Positions 50,056-58,907 are shown, numbered from the stretch's first letter. The stretch: 64,000 bases of DNA from an uncultured Clostridia bacterium (GCA_934233735.1 CAKQGQ010000006.1:62001-126000); one strand, 5' to 3'. Notes: a model not told the origin generated them from the letters alone. Numbers and translations: made by a program.

Positions 50056-52095
50056 TTAAGAAATTTTCTTGTAGGAAACATTCGACCAGTTGGTGTAGTA
50101 ATATTTCCCACTTAAATATTTATACCCACGGACTTTATAATAATAGGTTTTCCCTTTTTTCAGTCCGGAAGTATTGGTGTAGGTGCGTTTGCTTGTCGTA
50201 AACGCTTTCTTATAGCCGCTGCTCTTTTTCTGCGATTTATAAATCTGGAATTTCATTCCGCTGACTGTATTTCGGCTTACCGTCCACGAAACCTTCATGC
50301 TGCGTTTGCTTCCGCTCTTTTTCACAGCAGTCGTCGTCTTAATCGTCAGCGATTTAATATCGATTACCTGCTTCTGCAGTTCAATCTGCGCACGCAAAGT
50401 GTTCATTTCTTCAGAATAATTTTTCATGCGCTCCGTGATTCCGGCTTCAATTTCTGCATCGATTTCGCTCTGTCTTGCAAGTTTGATGAAATCAATTCTT
50501 CCCTGTGCTTTTGCGTATTTATCGCCGATGACGCCGCCCAGATTCCTGCTGATATAGTCCGACAGCGCCTGATTGTCGATCGCCGCATTTGCTTTCGCTA
50601 CAGAGCCCTCGCTAAACATCGCATAGCCGGTATCTCCCGAGAGAAGCTCGTTCGTTCCGGCAACCGTATAGGAGCCCATGAGGTCCAAATCCTTTCCGCC
50701 TACTTTTACATTCGTCACACGGTAGTCCTTCTGGACTCCGGTGAACTTACCCTGCGTGTCCAAAGTCACCGTCGACTTCACAGTTTCCTGTATATCAAAG
50801 GTAACCCCTGCGATTTGCAGGAAACCTTCATTGTTGGACGGACAAAGTCTCGATGCCATTTCGAGTGCATCCAAAATATCGTATCCCGAAACCTTGACAA
50901 CACTAATGCTTTCGTTGCCCGGCAAAACTTTTACGACATCACTGTAGCTGATGTCGCCGACTGCCAGTTCTCCTTGTATTTCTCTTGCCTCCACGAATGC
51001 AATATCCGCATCCGTCGCTGCTTTATATGCGTCAGCGCAGAGATCGCCCAAATTCGTTTCGGTTTTGCCCACAAGTCTCACGCCGTCGCTGTCCGCAGCA
51101 ATCATCTTATGGTTGGAAACCGCAAAGGTTCCTTTCATTTCCGCGTTATATGCATCGGTCAAAGCATCAATTGTGTCTTTTGTCTGAATATCCCTTAAAG
51201 TGTAATTGCTCACAAGCTGGGAAGAAACGGATTTCCCCGGTGAAAGCGTCAAAACGCCGATATTTTTAAGTGCAGACCCTGCAGAAGTCAGAAGCACTTC
51301 TGCACCGTCCTTATTTTTCACCTGCTCGCCGCTGATTGCCGTATGGCTGTTGCCTGCAATAAAAGCAGTAATTCCTGTCGTGTTCTGTATCACGCTTTTC
51401 GGTGTGAACACAGAGGTTCCTGTTGAGGAAAGATGTCCGATTGCCACAACATAGTCTGCGCCCTCGTTCTTTGCGCTGTCAACCGCAGACTGAACCTTTT
51501 CGTAAAGTTCCGTACCGTTTCCGCCGTTTGCAAAATCATAAATATCGCTTCCGCTGCTGTTTTTAAACGAAGCCTCGGATTTTTCGATGGTTTCCGGGTC
51601 GCTGATTCCCACATAGGCAATTTTAACCTTGCCGTATGTCACAAGCTTATACGGCTTAAACACCGTCGTCGTTCCCGCGCTGTATGCGAAGTTAGCGCTG
51701 ACATACTGATAATTCGCCGCCGAAGCCAGTTCGTCAACCAGCCGGTCTACGCCAAAATCAAAGTCATGCACTCCGGGCACCGCAATTGCGTATCCCGCTG
51801 CATTCATAGCATCCACTGCGTACTTGCCCTTTGATGCATTTGCGATTGCCGTTCCGCTGAGCGCATCGCCCGCGTCCACAATTTCCACATAGGAAGTCTG
51901 TGCCTTCTTTTCCTTCGCATAGGCAGCAACTCCCGCTAATGAAATGTTGTCACTTACACCGCCGTGCATATCCCCTGTATAAAGAATCACGATATCGTCC
52001 GCAGCCGTTTCCTCCGCAAATGCCAAAGTCGGCATCATCGCTGCAATCAGGCAAATTGCTAAAAGCACGCTTAAAGCTTTCCTTCTCATCTTCAT
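50056..52095 (-). CDS. Exported 5'-nucleotidase paralogue with altered active site
   Basis: 679 residues, same domain order as the downstream gene: signal peptide (PTLAFA/EE), metallophosphatase-like domain, 5'-nucleotidase C-domain (TNLGDLCADAYKAATDADIAF) and C-terminal FN3-like module (YYYTNWSNVSYKKIS). DMHGG and DAGDALSG are kept. The canonical GNHE motif reads GVHDFDFG, losing the metal-binding Asn, and GHxH reads GNSH, losing the first His. It also has a 40-residue coiled segment before the last domain. It may be inactive, bind ligand only, or act on another substrate. AAGGAG eight bases upstream sets the start. Confidence 0.9.
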   Translation of the reverse strand: MKMRRKALSVLLAICLIAAMMPTLAFAEETAADDIVILYTGDMHGGVSDNISLAGVAAYAKEKKAQTSYVEIVDAGDALSGTAIANASKGKYAVDAMNAAGYAIAVPGVHDFDFGVDRLVDELASAANYQYVSANFAYSAGTTTVFKPYKLVTYGKVKIAYVGISDPETIEKSEASFKNSSGSDIYDFANGGNGTELYEKVQSAVDSAKNEGADYVVAIGHLSSTGTSVFTPKSVIQNTTGITAFIAGNSHTAISGEQVKNKDGAEVLLTSAGSALKNIGVLTLSPGKSVSSQLVSNYTLRDIQTKDTIDALTDAYNAEMKGTFAVSNHKMIAADSDGVRLVGKTETNLGDLCADAYKAATDADIAFVEAREIQGELAVGDISYSDVVKVLPGNESISVVKVSGYDILDALEMASRLCPSNNEGFLQIAGVTFDIQETVKSTVTLDTQGKFTGVQKDYRVTNVKVGGKDLDLMGSYTVAGTNELLSGDTGYAMFSEGSVAKANAAIDNQALSDYISRNLGGVIGDKYAKAQGRIDFIKLARQSEIDAEIEAGITERMKNYSEEMNTLRAQIELQKQVIDIKSLTIKTTTAVKKSGSKRSMKVSWTVSRNTVSGMKFQIYKSQKKSSGYKKAFTTSKRTYTNTSGLKKGKTYYYKVRGYKYLSGKYYYTNWSNVSYKKIS

Positions 52096-52140
52096 TCCCC
52101 TGTCTCCTTACATCCGTTATTTTGTCTTTTCAAAGTCCTT

Positions 52141-53046
52141 TTAAATATCCCTTGCAATCTTAGCTCCGATACGAGCATTATTCAATACTAATTTAATATT
52201 CGCTTCCAGGCTGCTGCCTTCCGTCAAATCCTTTACCTTGCTTAAAAGGAACGGTGTAATTCTCTTGCCTTTCACCCCTTGCTCTTCACATTCCTTTAAA
52301 GCTTCTTTGATTACAACATCCATTTTTTCATATGGAATCTCATCCTCCTGCGGAATCGGGCATGCAATCAGCATACCGCCGCGAAGTCCCAAAGCGGCCT
52401 TCGCATTGATAAGGTCCGCAATGTCCTTCGGATCGTCCAGTCTGCATTCCGATTTAAAGCCGCTCCTTCTGCTGTAAAATGCAGGGAATTCTTCTGTTCC
52501 GTAGGTAATTACCGGAACGCCCGATGTCTCCAGATATTCCAAAGTTGCGCCGATGTCTAAGATTGACTTAACCCCTGCGCACACAACTGCCACTTCGGTC
52601 GTCTTCAATTCCTCAAGGTCTGCAGAAATATCAAAGCTTTCGCCTGCGCCTCTGTGAACACCGCCGATGCCGCCTGTTACGAACAGTTTAATGCCTGCCA
52701 TATGCGCAGCAATCATCGTTCCTGCAACCGTCGTCGCACCGTTCATCTTTTTCGCGATTACAAGCGGAAAATCTCTGCGGCTTACCTTAAGCACATTGTC
52801 TGCAGTTCCTAAATATTCTATTTCTTCCTTCGTGAGGCCGATTTTGATTCTTCCGTTGATAATTGCAATTGTAGCCGGCATTACGCCTTCCGCTCTGATC
52901 ACATCTTCAACTGCAATTGCTGTTTCCACATTTCTCGGATACGGCATTCCGTGCGCGATAATCGTCGACTCCAATGCCACTACAGGCGTTCCTTCTTCCA
53001 GTGCCTTTGCAACTTCCGGTTTTACATCAATAAAATTACTATACAT
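52141..53046 (-). CDS. psuG: Pseudouridine-5'-phosphate glycosidase
   Basis: 301 residues. Splits pseudouridine 5'-phosphate into uracil and ribose 5-phosphate. Seen: VVALESTIIAHGMPYPRNVETA, GRIKIGLTKEEIEYLG, MNGATTVAGTMIAAHMAGI, FVTGGIGGVHRG, and DISADLEELKTTEVAVVCAGVKSILDIGATLEYLET, all family blocks. GGAGG ten bases upstream of ATG 53046; overlaps the kinase gene by 8 bases. The pair kinase-glycosidase is the known pathway for pseudouridine breakdown. Confidence 0.96.
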   Translation of the reverse strand: MYSNFIDVKPEVAKALEEGTPVVALESTIIAHGMPYPRNVETAIAVEDVIRAEGVMPATIAIINGRIKIGLTKEEIEYLGTADNVLKVSRRDFPLVIAKKMNGATTVAGTMIAAHMAGIKLFVTGGIGGVHRGAGESFDISADLEELKTTEVAVVCAGVKSILDIGATLEYLETSGVPVITYGTEEFPAFYSRRSGFKSECRLDDPKDIADLINAKAALGLRGGMLIACPIPQEDEIPYEKMDVVIKEALKECEEQGVKGKRITPFLLSKVKDLTEGSSLEANIKLVLNNARIGAKIARDI

Positions 53047-53962
53047 TTTCCTGTACCCTCCTCTTGATTTCTTCAAAGCTCATTTTATCGTTTACCGCCT
53101 TTTCGCTTTCCATAGCAACCTGTGATGCTGCCATGCCCAGCCGGGCGATTTCGTCAATTTCCATGTTTTGCGCCATTCCGGTCAGAATCATCGCAGAGAA
53201 CGCATCCCCTGCGCCGGTGGCACTCTTTATTGTAATACTTTTTGTGGGTCTTATAAAGCCCTCTTTTTCTTTATTCTTAAAATATACGCCTTCGCTGTTA
53301 AGCGTAATGTATACATTCTTTACACCCTGCCGGATGAACCAGTCGCTCGCGCAGCGCAAATCTTCTTCCGTCTTGATTTCAATTCCCGACAAGACTTCTG
53401 CTTCAATCAGGTTCGGTTTAATGCTGTGAAATCTGCCAATCAGATTTTTTGCGCGCGGCGCTTTATTTGCGGAAACAGGGTCAAAGAAAAGCGGTTTTTC
53501 CGCAAGCATTTCCGTTATGCCTGCAAGCATTTTTTCCTCCAGATTTCCGTCCAGTGCAATCGCCTTTGCCTCTTCAAAAATACCAATATTATCCTTTAAA
53601 AACTCAGGCGTGAGATTTTCGATAATCTCCATATCGCACATTCCAAGCTCCATATCCCGCCGTTCATTCAAAATCGACAGGTAAATCGCCGAACCGGTAT
53701 CTGGAATTTCACGCACAAGCGAAACATCCACGCCTAAACTCTTCAGATGTGCTTTCGCTCCTCTGCCGAGCTCGTCGTTTCCGATTGCCGAAGCCATCGC
53801 AACGCTCGCTCCCATCCTCGCGGCATTTTCTGCAATATTCCTGCCGACGCCGCCGTAGGCGATTGAAATTTTTCCGGGATTGGAGTCCTGATATTTCAGT
53901 TCCCGATACGGATACCCCTCAATATCAATATTAATTCCTCCGATAATTACTATATCTGACAT
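53039..53962 (-). CDS. psuK: PfkB-family sugar/nucleoside kinase, probable pseudouridine kinase
   Basis: 307 residues. Ribokinase fold: N-terminal IGGINIDIEG and GGVGRNIAENAARMG, C-terminal ATGAGDAFSAMILTG with the catalytic Asp. Assignment to pseudouridine rests on its overlap with psuG and the YGGVGRN motif common in PsuK. GGGAG seven bases upstream of ATG 53962. Confidence 0.88.
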   Translation of the reverse strand: MSDIVIIGGINIDIEGYPYRELKYQDSNPGKISIAYGGVGRNIAENAARMGASVAMASAIGNDELGRGAKAHLKSLGVDVSLVREIPDTGSAIYLSILNERRDMELGMCDMEIIENLTPEFLKDNIGIFEEAKAIALDGNLEEKMLAGITEMLAEKPLFFDPVSANKAPRAKNLIGRFHSIKPNLIEAEVLSGIEIKTEEDLRCASDWFIRQGVKNVYITLNSEGVYFKNKEKEGFIRPTKSITIKSATGAGDAFSAMILTGMAQNMEIDEIARLGMAASQVAMESEKAVNDKMSFEEIKRRVQENV

Positions 53963-54004
53963 GTCTTTTCTCCCATAAATTCTGTCCCATTTCTGTTTTT
54001 TCAA

Positions 54005-55669
54005 TCAGTCCACAAAAACGCTTCCGCCTATGAACTCCCTGATAATCGAATTATTCACGATTGCCGAATCATCGTCCACCGTTCGGAAAAAGCGCAGGAA
54101 ATTCAGCAGCCGATGCGCGTCCGCATACTCAGGCTCATCCCGCGTAATTTCTTCAAGCAGAGGTTTGGCATATTTCTTCAAGACGGAGATTTCATATAAG
54201 TGCACGGAATTAAACACCACATCCGCCTGGTTTGAAAACGGGAAAATATTTTTATCTTCTCCTGCCCTTACCTTCGGCCATGTGTTAATTGTGTTCTGCG
54301 CGCTATAGCCTCTGTACTTGAAGTCACGCACCAGACGTCTCAGCATTCTGTGGTCCGTCGTGACAATCCGGTTGTGATTGTCGATGTTCAGCTGAATCAG
54401 CGGACTTATGTAAATTTTAAACTTTTCTTCTTCTGCAATTTTCGGCGTCAGCGCTTCATTCAAAGCATGGATTCCCTCAATCACAATCGGCTGACTGCCA
54501 TTAATTCTAGTCTTTCTTTTCCCAAACTCTTTATGCCCGGTTAAAAAATTGAATATCGGCAGGTCAACTTCCTTGCCTGCGAGCAAAGCATTCATATTAT
54601 CGTTGAACAAATCAATATCAACTGCATTCAGATTTTCATAATCCTTTTCGCCGTATTCGTCAAGCGGAGTCTGCTCCCTCTCCAGGAAATAATCATCGGT
54701 TCCCAGATACAACGGCTTCAGTCCGTGCACGCGAAGCTGAATGCAAAGTCTCTGTGCGAAGGTCGTTTTCCCTGAGGATGACGGACCTGCAATCAAAATA
54801 ATCCTTTTCTTCTGCTTCGTAATTGTTTCTGCAATTTCTACGATTTTACTCTCGTGCAAAGCCTCTGAAATTTGAATCAGTTCCTTAATCTTCCCTTCGT
54901 CGATTCTGCGGTTCAAATCGGAAACATAATTAATTTCCATCAGCTTGCCCCAGCGTTTTTCCTCGCCGAAGGTCTTATATAAAGCTTTTTCATCCACATA
55001 TTCGGGAATCACATTCGGATTCGACGGGTGCGGGAAGCGCAACAAAACACCGCGCCTGTATTTCATAAGCTGGAAATATTTTATATACTCCGTTGAAGGC
55101 GCCATCAGCCCATAAAAGAAGTCCATATAGCCGTCCAGCGAGTAGAACGGAATCTTCTTCATATACGGATTTTCCTCTAAAAGCGCAATTTTTCCGCCGC
55201 GGCCGCTTTGGATAAAAAAGTTTTCTGCTTCTTCCTTTGTCAGTTCTATCCTTTCAAGCGGAAGGTTTTTCGCAACAATTTCATGCATCCGCTTTTCGAT
55301 TTCCCGAACCTGCGCTGCAGTAATCGGCACATCGGATTTAATCTCGGTGAAAAGACCTTTATTCAGCGAATTTTCAATGTCCACTTCAAAATCGCCGAGC
55401 ACATCGTAAACCGCTTTCAGATAAATCAGCGTCAGGCTGTTCTGATAAATCAGATTCGCCACCTGCGTCCGCATATCCAAAAATTCGATGTGGCAGTCCC
55501 GATGAATCTTATAGGCTAAAGTTACCAGTTTATTATTCACCTTCGCTGCCAAAACTGTATACGGCAGCTCATTTTCCATTGTTTTATAAAGTTCCTCAAT
55601 CGAGGTTCCTTTTTCTATTGTAATTTCCTGAAACTCTCCTCTAAGCTCTTTTTTTAGCTGAATTTTCAT
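54005..55669 (-). CDS. Nucleoside (uridine-type) kinase with TGS-like N-terminus
   Basis: 554 residues. N-terminal ubiquitin/TGS-like and threonyl-tRNA-synthetase second-domain-like region (about 1-200; FQEITIEKGTSIEELYK, then SDVPITAAQVREIEKRM). A phosphoribulokinase/uridine-kinase domain follows, with Walker A LIAGPSSSGKTTFAQRL and the lid/base motif YLGTDDYFLERE, plus PIVIEGIHALN. This fused form is known in Firmicutes as nucleoside kinase; exact substrate unknown. GGGGG upstream of ATG 55669. It is 42 bases before psuK and probably leads the salvage operon. Confidence 0.9.
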   Translation of the reverse strand: MKIQLKKELRGEFQEITIEKGTSIEELYKTMENELPYTVLAAKVNNKLVTLAYKIHRDCHIEFLDMRTQVANLIYQNSLTLIYLKAVYDVLGDFEVDIENSLNKGLFTEIKSDVPITAAQVREIEKRMHEIVAKNLPLERIELTKEEAENFFIQSGRGGKIALLEENPYMKKIPFYSLDGYMDFFYGLMAPSTEYIKYFQLMKYRRGVLLRFPHPSNPNVIPEYVDEKALYKTFGEEKRWGKLMEINYVSDLNRRIDEGKIKELIQISEALHESKIVEIAETITKQKKRIILIAGPSSSGKTTFAQRLCIQLRVHGLKPLYLGTDDYFLEREQTPLDEYGEKDYENLNAVDIDLFNDNMNALLAGKEVDLPIFNFLTGHKEFGKRKTRINGSQPIVIEGIHALNEALTPKIAEEEKFKIYISPLIQLNIDNHNRIVTTDHRMLRRLVRDFKYRGYSAQNTINTWPKVRAGEDKNIFPFSNQADVVFNSVHLYEISVLKKYAKPLLEEITRDEPEYADAHRLLNFLRFFRTVDDDSAIVNNSIIREFIGGSVFVD

Positions 55670-55809
55670 AGTTCCCCCTGTTTTGCTGTAATTCAATGAT
55701 TCTTTCCTCGCGGCAACGCCGTAAGGACGATCGATAGAATCATTATACCATAAAGAAATAATAAAAAAAGCTTTTTAGGGCAAAATAGATGGCGAAAGGA
55801 GTGATTACT

Positions 55810-56007
55810 TTGAAAAAACTAATTCTCATTCTGATGATAATTGGTGGAATCAACTGGGGTCTGGTAGGATTCTTTAACTATAACCTTGTGTCAAGCATTT
55901 TCGGCATCAAGTTCGAGGTTATCTCCCGCATTATTTATGCGGTCGTGGGTCTTGCGTCCTTATACGGAATTTCTTTTTTATTCAAAGACAATACCAGACA
56001 CGCTTAA
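55810..56007 (+). CDS. DUF378 small membrane protein
   Basis: 65 residues, two membrane helices: KKLILILMIIGGINWGLVGFFNYNLVSSIFG and the second VISRIIYAVVGLASLYGISFLF. The INWGLVG motif defines DUF378; function unknown. A TTG start at 55810 is chosen because GGAG lies eight bases before it and the protein then begins like its family; an ATG seven codons upstream is the alternative. Confidence 0.85.
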   Translation: MKKLILILMIIGGINWGLVGFFNYNLVSSIFGIKFEVISRIIYAVVGLASLYGISFLFKDNTRHA

Positions 56008-56037
56008 ATTTATTTTGTCGTCCGAAACGGTTTCGGC

Positions 56038-56081
56038 AACAGAAATACCGCCCCGGGAAATCGAGGCGGTATTTCTGTTTT
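56038..56081. terminator. Bidirectional terminator
   Basis: AACAGAAATACCGCC and GGCGGTATTTCTGTT form a perfect 15-bp stem around a 12-base loop, then TTTTCT. It lies between the convergent DUF378 and YdbC-like genes. Confidence 0.93.
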
Positions 56082-56109
56082 TCTCTTAGAAAGGAGCATT
56101 TATGACGAA

Positions 56110-56532
56110 TCAGAAGAGTCCTTCCGCTGCCGCTTCCGGATCCCCCATCATGTTTGCTGCTTCCGGATAGTTTCCGGCACTCTCTTCGGCAGAACTTGCT
56201 GCCTCACGAATCGGAATGTGGCTTCCTGCTGGCGCTGCATGTGTTTCCGGTCGATGCGGCTGTTCTTCTCCGCTTTTCCTTAAATCATTCCCATAAAACT
56301 TAAGTAAGATTCGGATTGTTTCCAGAACTTCATCTTTATGCATCGTAACCCCTCTGCTCATACGCTCATGCTTCGGATCCCAATCCCTGATGTCCAGTTT
56401 CGGGCTCGCTCCGTGCCACGATACCATATTGATTTCTTTCGACCATCCGGTCTGATACTTGCCGACAACTCCCAGTCTGTCCACGATTTCATACCTGAAG
56501 TCATCGTCTCTTTCTCTCGCATATCTTGGCAT
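56110..56532 (-). CDS. YdbC-family PC4-like single-stranded DNA-binding protein
   Basis: 140 residues. The first 75 hold the PC4/YdbC domain: FRYEIVDRLGVVGKYQTGWSKEINMVSWHGASPKLDIRDWDPKHERMSRGVTMHKDEV. This family binds ssDNA as a dimer. The C-terminal 65 residues are predicted disordered (Pro/Ala/Glu-rich: HRPETHAAPAGSH, NYPEAANMMGDPEAAAEG), an extension I do not associate with the short YdbC proteins. It may be a protein-interaction tail like that of SSB, though it lacks the acidic DDDIPF end. Confidence 0.85.
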   Translation of the reverse strand: MPRYARERDDDFRYEIVDRLGVVGKYQTGWSKEINMVSWHGASPKLDIRDWDPKHERMSRGVTMHKDEVLETIRILLKFYGNDLRKSGEEQPHRPETHAAPAGSHIPIREAASSAEESAGNYPEAANMMGDPEAAAEGLF

Positions 56533-56570
56533 GTTATACCTCCTTTGTAATTATTTTGCTTTTCGCTATT

Positions 56571-56599
56571 ATATTACCATATCACTTTAATCATGTCAA
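56571..56599 (-). promoter_or_regulatory. Sigma-A promoter of the YdbC-like gene
   Basis: Perfect TTGACA, 17-base spacer, TAATAT on the minus strand, about 40 bases before the ATG. Confidence 0.75.
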
Positions 56600-56643
56600 T
56601 ATATTACAAGGATTTTTTTCAAGTAATTTTGTGTAAAAACAAA

Positions 56644-56677
56644 AATCCCGAAAAGCGTTTGTTTGCCCTTCGGAATT
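56644..56677 (-). terminator. Terminator of the aminotransferase gene
   Basis: AATTCCGAA and TTCGGGATT pair over nine positions (one G-T) around a 16-base loop, followed by TTTGTTTTT on the minus strand. Confidence 0.82.
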
Positions 56678-56695
56678 TTCTTTTTAATCATTTAT

Positions 56696-57937
56696 TTATT
56701 TGATTCTTTCAATTGCCGCCTTGATTCTTGCCGGAAGGTATCTGCACTTTTCCTCCGAAACCGATGCAACCGATACGCGAATGCCTTTTGCTAAAGGAAC
56801 TACGAAGATTCCCTCTTTCTCAAGCTCTGCTGATAGGGCATCAGGATTTTCGTGCGGTACTGATGCGAAGAAGCCTGCGTCAAACGGTACGATTTCAAGC
56901 CCTGCTTCCTCTGCCGCCTGCTCGAAGGCCTTTCCTCTTCTCAGAAGCATATCGCGGAAGCCTGCTCTTTCCTTGTCAACCTTTGCCTTCAGCTCAGGGT
57001 CTGCATAAATCTTAGTAATAATCATCTGCGGTGCTCTCGTGCAGTTCGACCATGAAGCTCTGGACGAAAATTCGCACACGCGCTTGAATTCCTCTGCAAG
57101 TTCTTTGGTCGGCGCCATACAAATCATCGCGCCGCAGCGCATGCCGTAGAGCGTATACGCCTTCGAAAGACTGTGACCGATTACAATCATCACATGCTCA
57201 GGGAGACCCTCGATAATCGGCAAAAAGCTTCTATACGCCTCTTCATCACCTGCAAAGTCAATATAAGCCACATCGACAAGGAGCGTCACTTTTTTCTCTT
57301 TCGGCACTGCCGAGAGAATTCCGCAAACCCGTGTCCAGTCCTCATCTGTAAGCGCATATCCCGTCGGATTGTGCGCCGGTGTGTTTATGATGATAACCAG
57401 TCTTTCCTGCGTCTCGAGCAAAGTCTGAACTTTTTCTCCAAAATTTTTAATATTAAACTTGCGTTCCTTGTCAAAAAGATCGAAAGTTTCCACACGCCGT
57501 CCGATTTCCTGGGCAATCGTATTATACGGCGCCCAGTACCAGTCCGCCACGAGAATTTTATCGCCGACTTCCGAAAAATTGGAAATGGTATTGCGAATCG
57601 CACCGGTTCCGCCCGGTGTTGCAACCGCTTCGGTAAAACGCTTCGGCTGATAGCTTCCGAATGCATCCTTCTTTATTACTTCCCTGAACTCCGCCGTACC
57701 CGCAATCGGTGCATATTCGGCAAACTCCGCCGGATTCAGCTGCTTAAATACATCCGTCACCGAGGAAAGAACAATGAGTTTTCCCTCGTCATCAAGCAAG
57801 GCGCCGATGGTAGCGTTCACAACCTTATCCTTACCATCTGTTTCCAGTCTTGCTTTTGCTCTGTTACTGATACCGAAAATTTTATCTTCCTTTGGGATGT
57901 TTCTTCCCTGCTGTGCTGCGAATAATAAATCTGCCAT
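56696..57937 (-). CDS. PLP-dependent aminotransferase, class I/II
   Basis: 413 residues. Fold type I: DGKDKVVNATIGALLDDEGKL, ATPGGTGAIRNTISNF, NTPAHNPTGYALTDEDW, the DVAYIDFAG Asp-x-x-Tyr, and the PLP lysine in GHSLSKAYTLYGMRCG. It resembles the aspartate/aromatic aminotransferases of anaerobes; substrate not assigned. ATG 57937 lies nine bases after AAGGAGG; a closer ATG two codons upstream is less well placed. Single gene with its own promoter and terminator. Confidence 0.92.
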   Translation of the reverse strand: MADLLFAAQQGRNIPKEDKIFGISNRAKARLETDGKDKVVNATIGALLDDEGKLIVLSSVTDVFKQLNPAEFAEYAPIAGTAEFREVIKKDAFGSYQPKRFTEAVATPGGTGAIRNTISNFSEVGDKILVADWYWAPYNTIAQEIGRRVETFDLFDKERKFNIKNFGEKVQTLLETQERLVIIINTPAHNPTGYALTDEDWTRVCGILSAVPKEKKVTLLVDVAYIDFAGDEEAYRSFLPIIEGLPEHVMIVIGHSLSKAYTLYGMRCGAMICMAPTKELAEEFKRVCEFSSRASWSNCTRAPQMIITKIYADPELKAKVDKERAGFRDMLLRRGKAFEQAAEEAGLEIVPFDAGFFASVPHENPDALSAELEKEGIFVVPLAKGIRVSVASVSEEKCRYLPARIKAAIERIK

Positions 57938-57973
57938 GGGCATCCTCCTCCTTAAAAAATTTAATAATATCTT

Positions 57974-58002
57974 AGTATAATATGATTTTGCAATTATTAC
58001 AA
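57974..58002 (-). promoter_or_regulatory. Sigma-A promoter of the aminotransferase gene
   Basis: TTGTAA, 17-base spacer, TATACT on the minus strand, 37 bases before the ATG. Confidence 0.7.
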
Positions 58003-58012
58003 GAAGCGTTTT

Positions 58013-58042
58013 GTATGAAAATTGATTTTTTTGCAAACACTA
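58013..58042 (+). promoter_or_regulatory. Possible sigma-F/sigma-G (forespore) promoter of the M23 gene
   Basis: GTATG, exactly 15 bases, then GCAAACACTA. This differs by one base in each box from the sigma-F pattern GYATA-N15-GGnnAnAhTR. It is 22 bases before the ATG. The match is judged by eye from a remembered consensus. Confidence 0.4.
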
Positions 58043-58063
58043 TGAATAACTGGAGGTGAAATT

Positions 58064-58771
58064 ATGCGTCAAGCACAAAGAAAAAAAGAAAAAGACAAGG
58101 TTGCAGTTGCATTGATTTTGGCTTTCTGTGTTATCGCCCTGACTTCGATTTTTACGATAAAATCAAATATAGACAAAATTAACGGCAGTAATACTAATCT
58201 ACCCGTTTCCGAGAAGATCAATACCTCGGAGCCGTCAAAAAATGCTGCTGAATCCAAAACAAATGTCGAAAAAAAAGCAGATGAAGTTTCCGTCAAAGTA
58301 CCTGTCGTTGACAGTACCAAGCCTGCCGGAGATTCTTTGAAAAAAACTTCGTCGTTTCAAAATCCCGTCAAATCAGAGGCAGCTGCTCTCACAAATGAGT
58401 ACGCCATGGATCATCTGATTTACTCCGTCACACTGGATCAGTACATGACTCACTGCGGATTGGATATTGAGGCGCCCGAAGACACACAGGTCGTCGCAAT
58501 GGCGGACGGCACCGCAACAGCGGTCTATAACGATGACCGCTTCGGAAAGTCCATCGAAATCACACATTCGGACGGCAGCGGTCTGGTCAGCGTCTACTCC
58601 AACCTCTCGACAAACGAAATGGTTGAAATCGGTGATAGCGTAAAGGCAGGACAGATTATAGGCGGGGTAGGCTCTACCGGTCTGTTTGAGTCCCTTGAAC
58701 CGTCGCATCTGCATTTAGAAATTTTAAAAGATGGTGTATATGTGAATCCTCAGGAATATGTCACTTTTTAA
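58064..58771 (+). CDS. SpoIIQ-like M23 (LytM) membrane peptidase
   Basis: 235 residues. A short basic cytoplasmic tail (RQAQRKKEKDK), one membrane helix (VAVALILAFCVIALTSIFTI), a 75-residue Ser/Lys/Glu-rich linker and a LytM domain. Zinc ligands are all present: His and Asp in MTHCGLDIEAP and HLH in PSHLHLEIL. The layout matches SpoIIQ of clostridia, which links forespore to mother cell with SpoIIIAH. A general cell-wall M23 role remains possible. GGAGG precedes the ATG by seven bases. Confidence 0.8.
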   Translation: MRQAQRKKEKDKVAVALILAFCVIALTSIFTIKSNIDKINGSNTNLPVSEKINTSEPSKNAAESKTNVEKKADEVSVKVPVVDSTKPAGDSLKKTSSFQNPVKSEAAALTNEYAMDHLIYSVTLDQYMTHCGLDIEAPEDTQVVAMADGTATAVYNDDRFGKSIEITHSDGSGLVSVYSNLSTNEMVEIGDSVKAGQIIGGVGSTGLFESLEPSHLHLEILKDGVYVNPQEYVTF

Positions 58772-58780
58772 AATTCGCAA

Positions 58781-58809
58781 TTGAATTTTTGTCCGCGCAG
58801 TTGTATAAT
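58781..58809 (+). promoter_or_regulatory. Sigma-A promoter of tRNA-Gly
   Basis: TTGAAT, 17-base spacer, TATAAT, 13 bases before the mature tRNA. Confidence 0.8.
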
Positions 58810-58822
58810 ATTGGTGCGACAT

Positions 58823-58896
58823 GCGGACATAGTTCATTGGTAGAATATCAGCTTCCCAAGCTGAGGAGGCGGGTTCGATTCCCGTTGTCCGCTCCA
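58823..58896 (+). tRNA. tRNA-Gly (CCC)
   Basis: 74 bases with encoded CCA. Acceptor GCGGACA pairs with TGTCCGC. The anticodon stem TCAGC/GCTGA holds loop TTCCCAA with anticodon CCC at 58855-58857. T-arm GGCGGGTTCGATTCCCGTT is regular, and the discriminator base U fits glycine. It is a single gene with its own promoter and terminator. Confidence 0.96.
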
Positions 58897-58907
58897 TTTA
58901 AATCAAC

